A stretch of 64,000 nt of DNA, from assembly GCA_004292955.1 (NCBI GenBank), contig RDXX01000018.1:62001-126000 (forward strand), in the 5' to 3' direction. Position numbers and translations under genes: made by a program. Positions 26,956 through 35,025 of the stretch are shown here, piece by piece. Each line of letters starts with the position of its first letter. The stretch's first letter is position 1. The DNA is from Oscillatoriales cyanobacterium (GTDB lineage Bacteria; Cyanobacteriota; Cyanobacteriia; Cyanobacteriales; Microcoleaceae). The notes beneath the pieces are model-generated. The model saw nothing but the letters and a program-made list of their open reading frames with translations. It was not told where the DNA came from and ran no database searches.

Positions 26956-27846
26956 CTTATCTGAGTGGCTTTCCGTCATCCATTTTTGGTACGTATCCTC
27001 AAGTTGCTTGTCTTCCAAAACTATTTCTAGGCGGACTTTGACACAACCGTGGCGGGGTTGAGAGGCGATCGCATTTAAGATCTTGCTAGCTTTCTGCACA
27101 GACGTAAATTCTGCCTTAACTGTCGGTTCCTGGCGATCGCTCTTAATCTCTGCCAAATCTATACCGGTGATGTTTCCCTCGCCCAAATCTATCTCTGCCA
27201 AAACCTTCGGATCGTCGCCGACTTGTTCGACAATCAACTTTTCCCACTGGATCGGCACTTGTACCATCCGAGTCTCAATTTCTTTGCGGACTATGACTTC
27301 GCCGACTTTGCGCTTGCTGCGATTGATTACCAATCGTTCTTCTAGCAGGCGAATTACTTCTCGATCGACAATATCCAAGTTTTCGTCATCCTCATCGGTC
27401 TCTAAATGTTCATTTTGGCGATCGGCATCTGTTAGATTTGACATAACTGTTGAGGGATTAGTTGACTCGCTATTGCTCACTTCATCAAGCTGTTCTGAGG
27501 ATTTTCCTAAATACTCATACTCTGCCGTTCCCACAATTCCGGGCAGCATATCGACTCGATCGGACTTAATACTTACAAACAGAGTTTTTTGATGATAATC
27601 TACTTTTTTGAGCAGCTTAATACTTAATAAAAAAATGCGGGGATTTTCGCGACCTAGCCCTGATACCACAAAGTTTAGCTGACCGTTAGGATCGAAATAG
27701 ACATCTTTGATTTTGCCTACCAAGTGACCTTGGTTGTCTTTTACTGTAAAACTTTTTAGCTTAGTCCTGACTTTTTCCGGCACCCGGTTGAGACGGGTAT
27801 TTGATTTGGCTGTGGCTACTTTTTCGGCTGATGCTTGACCGTTCAT
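26953..27846 (-). CDS. PRC-barrel/DUF2382 domain protein
   Basis: 297 aa. Residues 30-110 look like a PRC-barrel (VKDNQGHLVGKIKDVYFDPNG), then an acidic linker (about 115-160), then a DUF2382 domain (IRLLEERLVINRSKRKVGEV, VRKEIETRMVQVPIQWEKL) and a C-terminal part of about 60 residues with KASKILNAIASQ. The PRC-barrel mediates protein contacts; DUF2382 (YsnF-like) is linked to stress in other bacteria. The function is not established. It is related to, but clearly diverged from, the next gene upstream (28340-29194). Confidence 0.78.
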   Translation of the reverse strand: MNGQASAEKVATAKSNTRLNRVPEKVRTKLKSFTVKDNQGHLVGKIKDVYFDPNGQLNFVVSGLGRENPRIFLLSIKLLKKVDYHQKTLFVSIKSDRVDMLPGIVGTAEYEYLGKSSEQLDEVSNSESTNPSTVMSNLTDADRQNEHLETDEDDENLDIVDREVIRLLEERLVINRSKRKVGEVIVRKEIETRMVQVPIQWEKLIVEQVGDDPKVLAEIDLGEGNITGIDLAEIKSDRQEPTVKAEFTSVQKASKILNAIASQPRHGCVKVRLEIVLEDKQLEDTYQKWMTESHSDK

Positions 27847-27899
27847 TTTTAAAACTTTCCTACTTAGGGATTTTTATTATGAATTGGGGCGAATTGTTC

Positions 27900-28339
27900 A
27901 ACAGTTGACAGTTGACAGTTGACAGTTGACAGTTGACCGAAGGAAACCGACCTCTACCTAGAAGTCAGAGGATTGGAGTAATGAATAGTCTGATTTTAAT
28001 TTCTCCCGAAAAAGCTTGGGGCTTTCAACCAATTCTTTCTGGTAAAGGCGGGGAAAGTGCATAAACTTTGGCCAAAACCGGCAAGTTTCGCACTCCACCC
28101 GCCGTTATATAGGAATACGCTTGGGTTAAAACTGTTGAGTCCTCGGAGATCCCCCTAAATCCCCCTTAAAAAGGGGGACTTGAAGAATACTCTTTTCCCC
28201 CCCTTCTTAAGGGGGAATCGGGCTTAACTGAAGCGTATTGCGTCATCTAGGAATTGCGCGATCGCCAAATTCAAACCTGTGCGGTGAGAGAATTATGTGA
28301 TTAATGCGTAATTCCTATTCAAGACTTCCTGCGGTTGGT
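27900..28339. repeat. gap with TTGACAG heptamers and a GATCCCCC palindrome
   Basis: 27901-27938 carries five TTGACAG units. 28148-28226 carries GATCCCCCTAAATCCCCC and its inverse. A short open frame at 27981 (27 codons) is not convincing. No other feature is seen. Confidence 0.65.
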
Positions 28340-29194
28340 TTAGATAGTTTTATTATCTACAACCGGAGTTCCGTCAGTCTGAATGTCTAATTCTTCACGG
28401 CGCAAGGTTTCTTCCCCGTCAACCGTGCTGCGAACAACTTCTTTTCTGACGTTGACTTCTTCGCGCACGTAGGCTTCCTTGTGAATGTCGGCCGTTTCTT
28501 CGTAGACTTCGATGCGTGCAACTTCCCCTGATTGGAAGTCAGCCTCGCCGACTGAAACTACTCTACCAGCTTCTACTGGTGTGACTCGCTCGATTACGAC
28601 TCGTTCTTTTTCAATGGGTACTGAAGCTCTTGCTGTTTCAGTTTCCACCCGCTTACCAACTGCTACTTCCCCTGTTTTGGCGCGGTTTTTGTTGGCAATC
28701 AAGCGTTCTTCATAAAGCTTGAGATTTTGGTGGTTCTGTTCGTTGGTTTCGTAGAGGGGGCGATCGATATCGTAGCTGTAGTTGCTGCGATCGTAGCTAG
28801 CAGGAGTTGCAGTGCTTGTCGCTGCTGTGCCTGGATTGCGGTAGACGCCTCTTACTTGTTCTTCGCGATCGTAATCTAGGGGTTCCATTTCATTGTAAGC
28901 CGGCAATTGTTCTGCTTGAGCTTTGCTGCGAAGGCCTGTGGCGTAGACGCGATGGGCTCCGTAGTCGAAGCGGGCCGAGCCGATCGGCAGCAATACTTTT
29001 TTACCAAAAATCCAAATACCGGTATCAACTACCAGATACCGAAAACGGCCAGTTTCATCAACCAATGCGTCATAAACGGTGCCTACTTTTTCGTCAGAGT
29101 CGCCGGCATAAACATCAAATCCTTTGATGTCGTCTCCAGCAAATATTTCTTCCTTATAATTAGGCTCAAAATCTGCAATTCTTTGAAGTGCCAT
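28340..29194 (-). CDS. PRC-barrel plus DUF2382 (YsnF-like) protein
   Basis: 284 aa from ATG 29194, preceded by GAGGA. Residues 1-95 are a PRC-barrel (MALQRIADFEPNYKEEIFAG, VGTVYDALVDETGRFRYLVV); 165-280 are DUF2382 with repeats of VxVExRVxxE type (LYEERLIANKNRAKTGEVAV, KEAYVREEVNVRKEVV). It is soluble and probably binds other proteins; in other bacteria such genes respond to stress. The upstream gap to 29565 holds only a perfect palindrome. Confidence 0.82.
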   Translation of the reverse strand: MALQRIADFEPNYKEEIFAGDDIKGFDVYAGDSDEKVGTVYDALVDETGRFRYLVVDTGIWIFGKKVLLPIGSARFDYGAHRVYATGLRSKAQAEQLPAYNEMEPLDYDREEQVRGVYRNPGTAATSTATPASYDRSNYSYDIDRPLYETNEQNHQNLKLYEERLIANKNRAKTGEVAVGKRVETETARASVPIEKERVVIERVTPVEAGRVVSVGEADFQSGEVARIEVYEETADIHKEAYVREEVNVRKEVVRSTVDGEETLRREELDIQTDGTPVVDNKTI

Positions 29195-29408
29195 GTGTTT
29201 TTTCCTCGTCGCTCTACTTAAATTAATAGTAGAAATTAATGGCTTAACTTCCCTCTCCCTAAAGTCTGAACTGCTCAATTTAGGGCGTTTAATACTATAG
29301 GAATACAGCGCGGTGTCGGTGCTAGCGCACTCAGCTATTCAATACCTGATTGAGTCACAATACGGTTCAGTTAGGGCTAGTGTCATTGCGAGGAACCAAA
29401 TAAAAATT

Positions 29409-29478
29409 AGGTACGTAGTTGGGCTTTAGCCCTCTTTAGACGTATAGATAAAGAGGGCTAAAGCCCAACTACGTACCT
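29409..29478. repeat. perfect 30-bp inverted repeat with 10-base loop
   Basis: The arms 29409-29438 and 29449-29478 are exactly complementary; they start AGGTACGTAGTTGGGCTTTA and belong to the same family as the composite element at 26638-26955. Perfect arms suggest recent arrival or active maintenance. The rest of 29195-29565 shows nothing. Confidence 0.9.
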
Positions 29479-29565
29479 GTAGTCTTAAATTCATTTTTCA
29501 GAAAATAAAACTCCCCTGGCTCATCTTGCAGGAGAGAGGCTTCAGGAAAGCTAGAAATTTTAAGT

Positions 29566-30081
29566 TTAGAGTGGATTTAGTTGAGCTCTGATAATTTCTA
29601 TGCGTTTGCGGTTAACTCCTAAATCCGACTGTCCCAGACGCGAAGCCGATCGCACGTGAATCACCTTTGCCCCATCATCTACCAAAAATTCCACATCATC
29701 CACAAAGCCCATCAAAGCACTGGTGAACTCCGCATACAGGTAATTATCGGTTGCGGTGATAATTTTAGTTTTGGCCGAGGACTCGATCGCCCCTTTGAGC
29801 TTAGCCATAGCCTCAGCAGGCGACGAAGTGTAAGCCAAAGGCTCAATTTGGTGCTCGGCATCTTGACTGAAGCTGCTGACGCAGTTGGGGGAAGCAGGAC
29901 ACGCTGCCAGTTTTCCTGATACAATGCCGATATTAGTAGGTCTTTTTCCAGCAAACATGGTTTTTTCTCCGGGAATTAGGATAAAAGTTGCGATCGCCAG
30001 TACCGCTACAGCTACCAGCGATATTAAAACAACTAGGACTCTTTTCAATGCTGTCGGCGATTTTGTTTCAACTGTTTGCAA
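29566..30081 (-). CDS. DUF1499 family membrane-anchored protein
   Basis: 171 aa. No ATG fits; TTG 30081 is chosen because GGAGG lies eight bases upstream. A hydrophobic span (VLVVLISLVAVAVLAIATFI, about residues 13-32) is followed by the DUF1499 domain: LAACPASPNCVSSFSQD with two cysteines and DDVEFLVDDGAKVIHVRSAS near the end. The family is widespread in phototrophs and of unknown role. It lies 69 bases after the adenylate cyclase stop on the same strand and may be co-transcribed. Confidence 0.82.
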   Translation of the reverse strand: MQTVETKSPTALKRVLVVLISLVAVAVLAIATFILIPGEKTMFAGKRPTNIGIVSGKLAACPASPNCVSSFSQDAEHQIEPLAYTSSPAEAMAKLKGAIESSAKTKIITATDNYLYAEFTSALMGFVDDVEFLVDDGAKVIHVRSASRLGQSDLGVNRKRIEIIRAQLNPL

Positions 30082-30149
30082 AGGATGAGTCCTCCAGAAA
30101 GTGCGATTTAGATCTAATTTTAATATTAATTGAAATTGACATCTCAAAC

Positions 30150-31802
30150 CTAAATAGATTGAGTTTGTTCTTCGAGCAACCAGTAAGTCAGCATTGTTCC
30201 TTTACCTTTAACCGTGATAGGCCCCCGTTCTTCAAAAATAAACTGCTCTTTCAAACGCTCGTAAGTCTTCGCCGTCACTTGAATTTTACCCGGCAATCCG
30301 TTCGACTCCATCCGCGAAGCAACATTCACAGTATCTCCCCACAAATCATAGCTAAATTTGCTAATCCCAATAATGCCCGCCACCACCGAACCGCTGTGAA
30401 TTCCGATCCGCAATTGAAAACCTTCTCCAATTTTGAGATTAAACTTTCTCAAAGCTACCTGCATATCCAAAGCTAAAAGTGCGATCGCCTCAGAGTGATC
30501 CGGGCGCGCCGTCGGCAAACCCCCAACCACCATGTAAGCATCCCCAATCGTCTTAATCTTTTCCAACCCGTGCAACTCAGACAACCGATCGAACTCCGAG
30601 AAAATTCCATTCAAAATTTCTACCAACTGCGTCGGACTTTTGTGAGCCGAAAACTCTGTAAAACCAACCAAATCAGCAAACAATACCGTCACCTCATCAA
30701 AATGATCCGCAATCAGCTTTTGCTCTTTTTGCAAGCGCTCAGCAATAGGTTTAGGCAAAATATTCAGCAGCAATTTCTCTGTTTGCTTTTGCTGCAATTT
30801 CAGCGCTGCTTCAGCTTGTTTCCGCTGAATCAGCGAACCGAGCTGCGTAGCAACCGCACTCACCAATTCCAGCAAACGCGGCTGAGATTCCAGAACTTTT
30901 TCGCGATAAAAAATCAAAATAGCTAACACTTGGTTGTCCGCCAAAATTGGCAAACCAAAAGCCGCTCTCAATCCCACATTTACCGCAATTTCCGATCGCA
31001 GAAACACTTGTTCCGGTGCAGTAGAAACATCCTCGATCCATTCGGACTGCTGCGACTGCCAAATCCTCCCTGGGAGTCCCGCACCAGGAGCAAAAGTTAG
31101 CTGCCAACTTGTCTGTCTGAATTGGGCAAAACTCAAATCGCTGACGTACCTGCCTCTAGCACATCTTAAAACGCCGTCACTGTTAGGAATCCAAGCTTCG
31201 CCCAGATTCCATTCAATAGTTTGACAAATTAAACCTAAAATCACATCTATAGCCGACTCAAAATCGTCAGATTTGCTAATAGCTTGAGTTGCCTCCAGCA
31301 GCAATCTTGTTTCCATTTCAACCTGACGGCGATCGGCAATTTCCTGGTGCAACTGGACATTTTGATCGGTCAATTTTTGATTTTTTTCTTGCAGTTGCAT
31401 TTGCAAAGAACGCACGGTCAGTTGATTGCTCACTCGCGCCAATACTTCTTTAACCTGAAAAGGTTTTGTGATATAATCTGCTCCGCCTACTTCAAAAGCT
31501 TTTGCCTTATCTATTCCTTCTTCTAACGCGCTGATAAAAATGATGGGAATTTCGCTAAATTGCGGTTGTACTTTTAGTTTTTGACATAATTCATAACCGT
31601 TAATATCCGGCATCATAATATCCAGCAAAATCAAATCTGGGACGCTAGACTGAATTGCATCTATAGCCGAAAAACCATTAGTAACAGGTCTAACTTTATA
31701 GCCATTTTTTTGCAAGATTCTAATCAACAAACGCAGATTGTCTGGCGTATCGTCAACTACTAAAATATCTGCTTGATAGTTTTCAGTTTGTTCCGCCTTC
31801 AT
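30150..31802 (-). CDS. adenylate cyclase with N-terminal receiver and GAF domains
   Basis: 550 aa from ATG 31802, which overlaps the previous gene by 20 bases. REC domain about 10-130 (LVVDDTPDNLRLL, phospho-Asp in LILLDIMMPD, KPF), coiled coil to about 170, GAF-like about 180-330, class III cyclase domain about 365-545. Metal Asp residues occur in VLFADLVGFT and IGDAYMVVGG; KIKTIGDAY and LWGDTVNVASRM give the Lys/Asp pair that selects ATP, so cAMP is the expected product. The overlap with a hybrid kinase suggests that a kinase phosphorylates its receiver and sets cAMP levels. That link is inference. Confidence 0.88.
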   Translation of the reverse strand: MKAEQTENYQADILVVDDTPDNLRLLIRILQKNGYKVRPVTNGFSAIDAIQSSVPDLILLDIMMPDINGYELCQKLKVQPQFSEIPIIFISALEEGIDKAKAFEVGGADYITKPFQVKEVLARVSNQLTVRSLQMQLQEKNQKLTDQNVQLHQEIADRRQVEMETRLLLEATQAISKSDDFESAIDVILGLICQTIEWNLGEAWIPNSDGVLRCARGRYVSDLSFAQFRQTSWQLTFAPGAGLPGRIWQSQQSEWIEDVSTAPEQVFLRSEIAVNVGLRAAFGLPILADNQVLAILIFYREKVLESQPRLLELVSAVATQLGSLIQRKQAEAALKLQQKQTEKLLLNILPKPIAERLQKEQKLIADHFDEVTVLFADLVGFTEFSAHKSPTQLVEILNGIFSEFDRLSELHGLEKIKTIGDAYMVVGGLPTARPDHSEAIALLALDMQVALRKFNLKIGEGFQLRIGIHSGSVVAGIIGISKFSYDLWGDTVNVASRMESNGLPGKIQVTAKTYERLKEQFIFEERGPITVKGKGTMLTYWLLEEQTQSI

Positions 31803-34455
31803 CTCCACGATCAGATTCCTCCGCCTCGGCAACTAAATTGAGAATTTTCTGGTAATCAAAATTACCGAGATGACCCTGGAGGATTTCGGCAAATTCAGGA
31901 TGAGCATCCCTTATTTCCTCGATTGTTATCCCAATTAAGTCAAAATCAGCACTGCGGATTACCTGCCTCATGTGATCTATCCATTGTGCGGGAAGTATGG
32001 GTAAATAAGCAAGCGCATCATTAGACTGGGAGTCAGATAGATTGTGGCGATCGCCCGCTGACATCAAATCCGTTGAGTTAGAGTATAGATACTTCAACCC
32101 TAAATGTTTGTGAAGGGTATCAAAGATATCATTTTTGCGGAAGGGTTTGTTAATAAAATCGTCGCAGCCGACGAATAAAGCAAACGATCGCCTCCCTTCA
32201 ATGGTACTAGCTGTCAAAGCAATAATCTTCGGAATCAGAGGTTCGACACCAGAGACGTTGATTTCCTCCCCCATTGCTTGCTTGGACTGTCTCTGCTGTA
32301 TCCTGAGTCTAATTTCCATCGTCGCTTCGCAGCCATCCATCACCGGCATTTGCAAATCCATCAAGATTAAGTGCGGCTGCCAGTTTTCCCAGATTTCTAC
32401 CGCTTCACGGCCGTTGCTAGCCTGTTTCACTGCAAAACCCAAGGGAGAAAGCATTTTAACTAAAAGTTGGCGGTTGTCTTTGCGATCGTCCACAACTAAA
32501 ATCCGGTAGGATGGCCCATCTGGTTCCACTCCCATCACCAGGCTGCTGATTTCCGGGGTAGGAATCGAAGCGGCATCAACTGCATCAACTTCAATCTCAA
32601 ATCTAAAAATCGTACCTCGATTTTGCTCGCTTTCCACAGTAATATTGCCGCCCATTAGCCGTACAAATTGGCTGCTGATCGTCAAGCCTAAACCCGTCCC
32701 TTTTTGAGCTTTTTGACCGGATTCTGTTTGCACGAAGGCTTGAAAAACCTTGCCCAATTCTTCGGGAGAAATGCCACTTCCTGTATCTTCTACTTCAAAT
32801 TGCAGAAACAACGAACCAGACAAATCTAAATTATTCTCCGTCAAATTTTCACTCTCAGGCAGACTGTAACTTGTCGAACCATCTAAATTTGTAGGATTTT
32901 CACCGGCAATGACAATTTCGCCTTCTGAATCATTTCCTCTTGCTTCTTCTCTATTACTTCTATCTGTTACATCCATGACATCCCCTACATCTGTCCCTGC
33001 CGAACTGCCTTGCCTAAGAGACCTCACTCTTACAGATACCCCGCCAACTCTGGTAAATTTCATGGCATTACTGAGGAGATTGATTAGCACTTGGCGCAGT
33101 TTTACCTCATCAGTTCGCACGTACTGCGGAACATCTGTATTTCGCTGAAAAACTAACTGCAAACCTTGAGTTTTCGCTCGTAGTTGAAACATATCTTCCA
33201 TTTCGTCAAGCAAGTCGTAGAGATTGAAGTTTGTCGGAAAAACAATCATCCGGCCCGCTTCGATTTTTGCCAAGTCTAAAGCTTGATTGATTAAAGTCAG
33301 CAAGTGTTCGCCGCTGCGGTGAATAACTTTGATATTGTCTCGGTCTTCTGCTGTTAGATTTGGGCTAGATTCGACGATTTGAGTAAAACCGAGTATGGCA
33401 TTGAGGGGGGTACGCAACTCGTGGCTCATGTTGGCGAGAAACGTACTTTTCGCTCTGTTTGCTGCTTGGGCAGCTAATGCAGCCTGTTGCAGTTGTTCTG
33501 TGCGTTCCACAATTTCAGCTTCTAAGGTACGCTGGTAATTTGCTAGGACTCTTTCTGCTTCTTTGCGCTCGCTGATGTCTTGAATAGCTGCGATCGCAAA
33601 AACAACATTTCCGCTGCTGTCAAAAATTGGCGTAGCAGTTACCTCTAAAGTAATTATCAAACCGTATTGAGTGATTTCAACATCATCAACTTTGACAGAT
33701 TCCCCTCTCAGCGCCCGTAAAATCGGAAAATTTTCAGGAAAATATAGGCGATCGCTCTCGCCGTTATAAAATTGATCCATTCCACGCCATGTTTGGGCAG
33801 CCCTCGCGAGGACAGTTTGTGAATCAAGCAATTCCTGCGCTGCATGATTCAAATACGCGATCGAGCCATCGGGATTGTAAACAGATACCCCCACCGGCAA
33901 AGCTCCTAAAAATTGATTCAGCCGACTTTCACTCGCAGATAATTCCTCGTTGGCTAGCTTCAAGTCTGCGTTTACCACCTCTAACTCCGCATTGACTCTC
34001 TTTAACTCCTCGTTGGCTTGTTGTCGCTTGATAGTTTCAATTGTTAATTTTTGGTCTTGCAAATAACTGTGTACTGCTTCTACCACTGTTATTTGTAAAT
34101 CTTCATCCTGCCAAGGTTTCTGGATGTATCTGTACAACTTAGCATACTTGATGCTGTTGCTCAGAGCTTGTAAATCGGCTTGTCCCGTCAGCATAATTGT
34201 CAGGGTATCGGGCGATTGTTCGTGAATTTGTTTGAGCAGCTCGTCCCCTTTAATATCCGGCATGATGTAATCGGAAAGCACCAAAGCTATTTCATGCTCC
34301 TCAGCCCGCAAATCTGCTAGCAATTCCAAAGCATCTTCTCCACCTTCTGCCGTTTCAATAATGCACTGATCGCCGATCGCCTTTTTGAGCTCAATCTTTA
34401 AGCTTTCCAAAACATCAGGCTCGTCATCTATACAAACAATCACAGGTTTCTTCAT
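31783..34455 (-). CDS. hybrid histidine kinase REC-PAS-HisKA-HATPase-REC (paralogue 1)
   Basis: 890 aa from ATG 34455, matched to the MKKPVIVCIDDEPD start of its paralogues. REC1 1-125 with phospho-Asp D62 (LSDYIMPD); coiled coil; PAS about 180-300; HisKA H345 in MSHELRTPLNAILGF; HATPase with NLLSNAMKFT and GTGLGLTIS; REC2 with MDLQMPVMDG; then a C-terminal helical tail (AQWIDHMRQVIRSADFDLIG) shared by all three paralogues. Two receivers around one kinase imply multi-step relay. The tail could be an output or docking part; it lacks a clear HPt histidine. Possible partner: the overlapping adenylate cyclase. Confidence 0.88.
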   Translation of the reverse strand: MKKPVIVCIDDEPDVLESLKIELKKAIGDQCIIETAEGGEDALELLADLRAEEHEIALVLSDYIMPDIKGDELLKQIHEQSPDTLTIMLTGQADLQALSNSIKYAKLYRYIQKPWQDEDLQITVVEAVHSYLQDQKLTIETIKRQQANEELKRVNAELEVVNADLKLANEELSASESRLNQFLGALPVGVSVYNPDGSIAYLNHAAQELLDSQTVLARAAQTWRGMDQFYNGESDRLYFPENFPILRALRGESVKVDDVEITQYGLIITLEVTATPIFDSSGNVVFAIAAIQDISERKEAERVLANYQRTLEAEIVERTEQLQQAALAAQAANRAKSTFLANMSHELRTPLNAILGFTQIVESSPNLTAEDRDNIKVIHRSGEHLLTLINQALDLAKIEAGRMIVFPTNFNLYDLLDEMEDMFQLRAKTQGLQLVFQRNTDVPQYVRTDEVKLRQVLINLLSNAMKFTRVGGVSVRVRSLRQGSSAGTDVGDVMDVTDRSNREEARGNDSEGEIVIAGENPTNLDGSTSYSLPESENLTENNLDLSGSLFLQFEVEDTGSGISPEELGKVFQAFVQTESGQKAQKGTGLGLTISSQFVRLMGGNITVESEQNRGTIFRFEIEVDAVDAASIPTPEISSLVMGVEPDGPSYRILVVDDRKDNRQLLVKMLSPLGFAVKQASNGREAVEIWENWQPHLILMDLQMPVMDGCEATMEIRLRIQQRQSKQAMGEEINVSGVEPLIPKIIALTASTIEGRRSFALFVGCDDFINKPFRKNDIFDTLHKHLGLKYLYSNSTDLMSAGDRHNLSDSQSNDALAYLPILPAQWIDHMRQVIRSADFDLIGITIEEIRDAHPEFAEILQGHLGNFDYQKILNLVAEAEESDRGDEGGTN

Positions 34456-35025
34456 AAATTTATTTGCCATTTTTTTTGTTGAATATTTACTTATCCAAGG
34501 CAAAAAATAGTTGTTTGGTTTCGCTTTTTTGCCAGTTTCACTACCTTACCACCCCAGTCAATCGATTTTAGATTTTAGATTTTAGATTTTAGATTGACCC
34601 CACGGATAAATTCCGGGGAAGAGAGGATTTTAGATTTTCGATTTGGGATTAATTCCACGGATAAATCCGTGGGCTTGTACCATCAAGAAATTCTTGGTCA
34701 GCAAGTTGATTTGAGATTTACACCACAGATAAATTTGAGAGCTTTTGCATGGTTTGATTTACAGAGAAACTGGTAAGCGATGCAGATGATTTCAAGATTG
34801 TTTGTGAATGACTGCAATTCAAGTCTAGTCTAAAATTTTGATATTGCCACCACTAAAGTCGAGCACTTATATCTATTATTTTTAGCCATAAGTCATCCAG
34901 ATATTTTTTTTTCAAACTTCACGCCTAAAGATTGGGTTTGAAGCCTTTCCTTTTAGGGGGAAATTAAACAAAATGATTCATTGTTCCAATCCTCTTCTAT
35001 CGACGGAAGAGGTAGCTGTCAACTG
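34456..35025. repeat. spacer with TTTAGAT heptamers and a dispersed repeat
   Basis: 34563-34594 has five TTTAGAT units. 34612-34673 is the inverse of the repeat at 14640-14706 (GAGAGGATTTTAGA, ATTCCACGGATAAAT). 35015-35045 has TGTCAAC heptamers that run into the next gene's stop. 34980-35010 matches the spacer at 37770-37810, so it was duplicated along with the kinase gene. No gene is seen. Confidence 0.75.

Noticed and set aside
27981-28064. 27-codon plus-strand frame
   Set aside because: GGAG is only two bases from the ATG, the peptide is featureless, and it lies in a repeat-rich gap.
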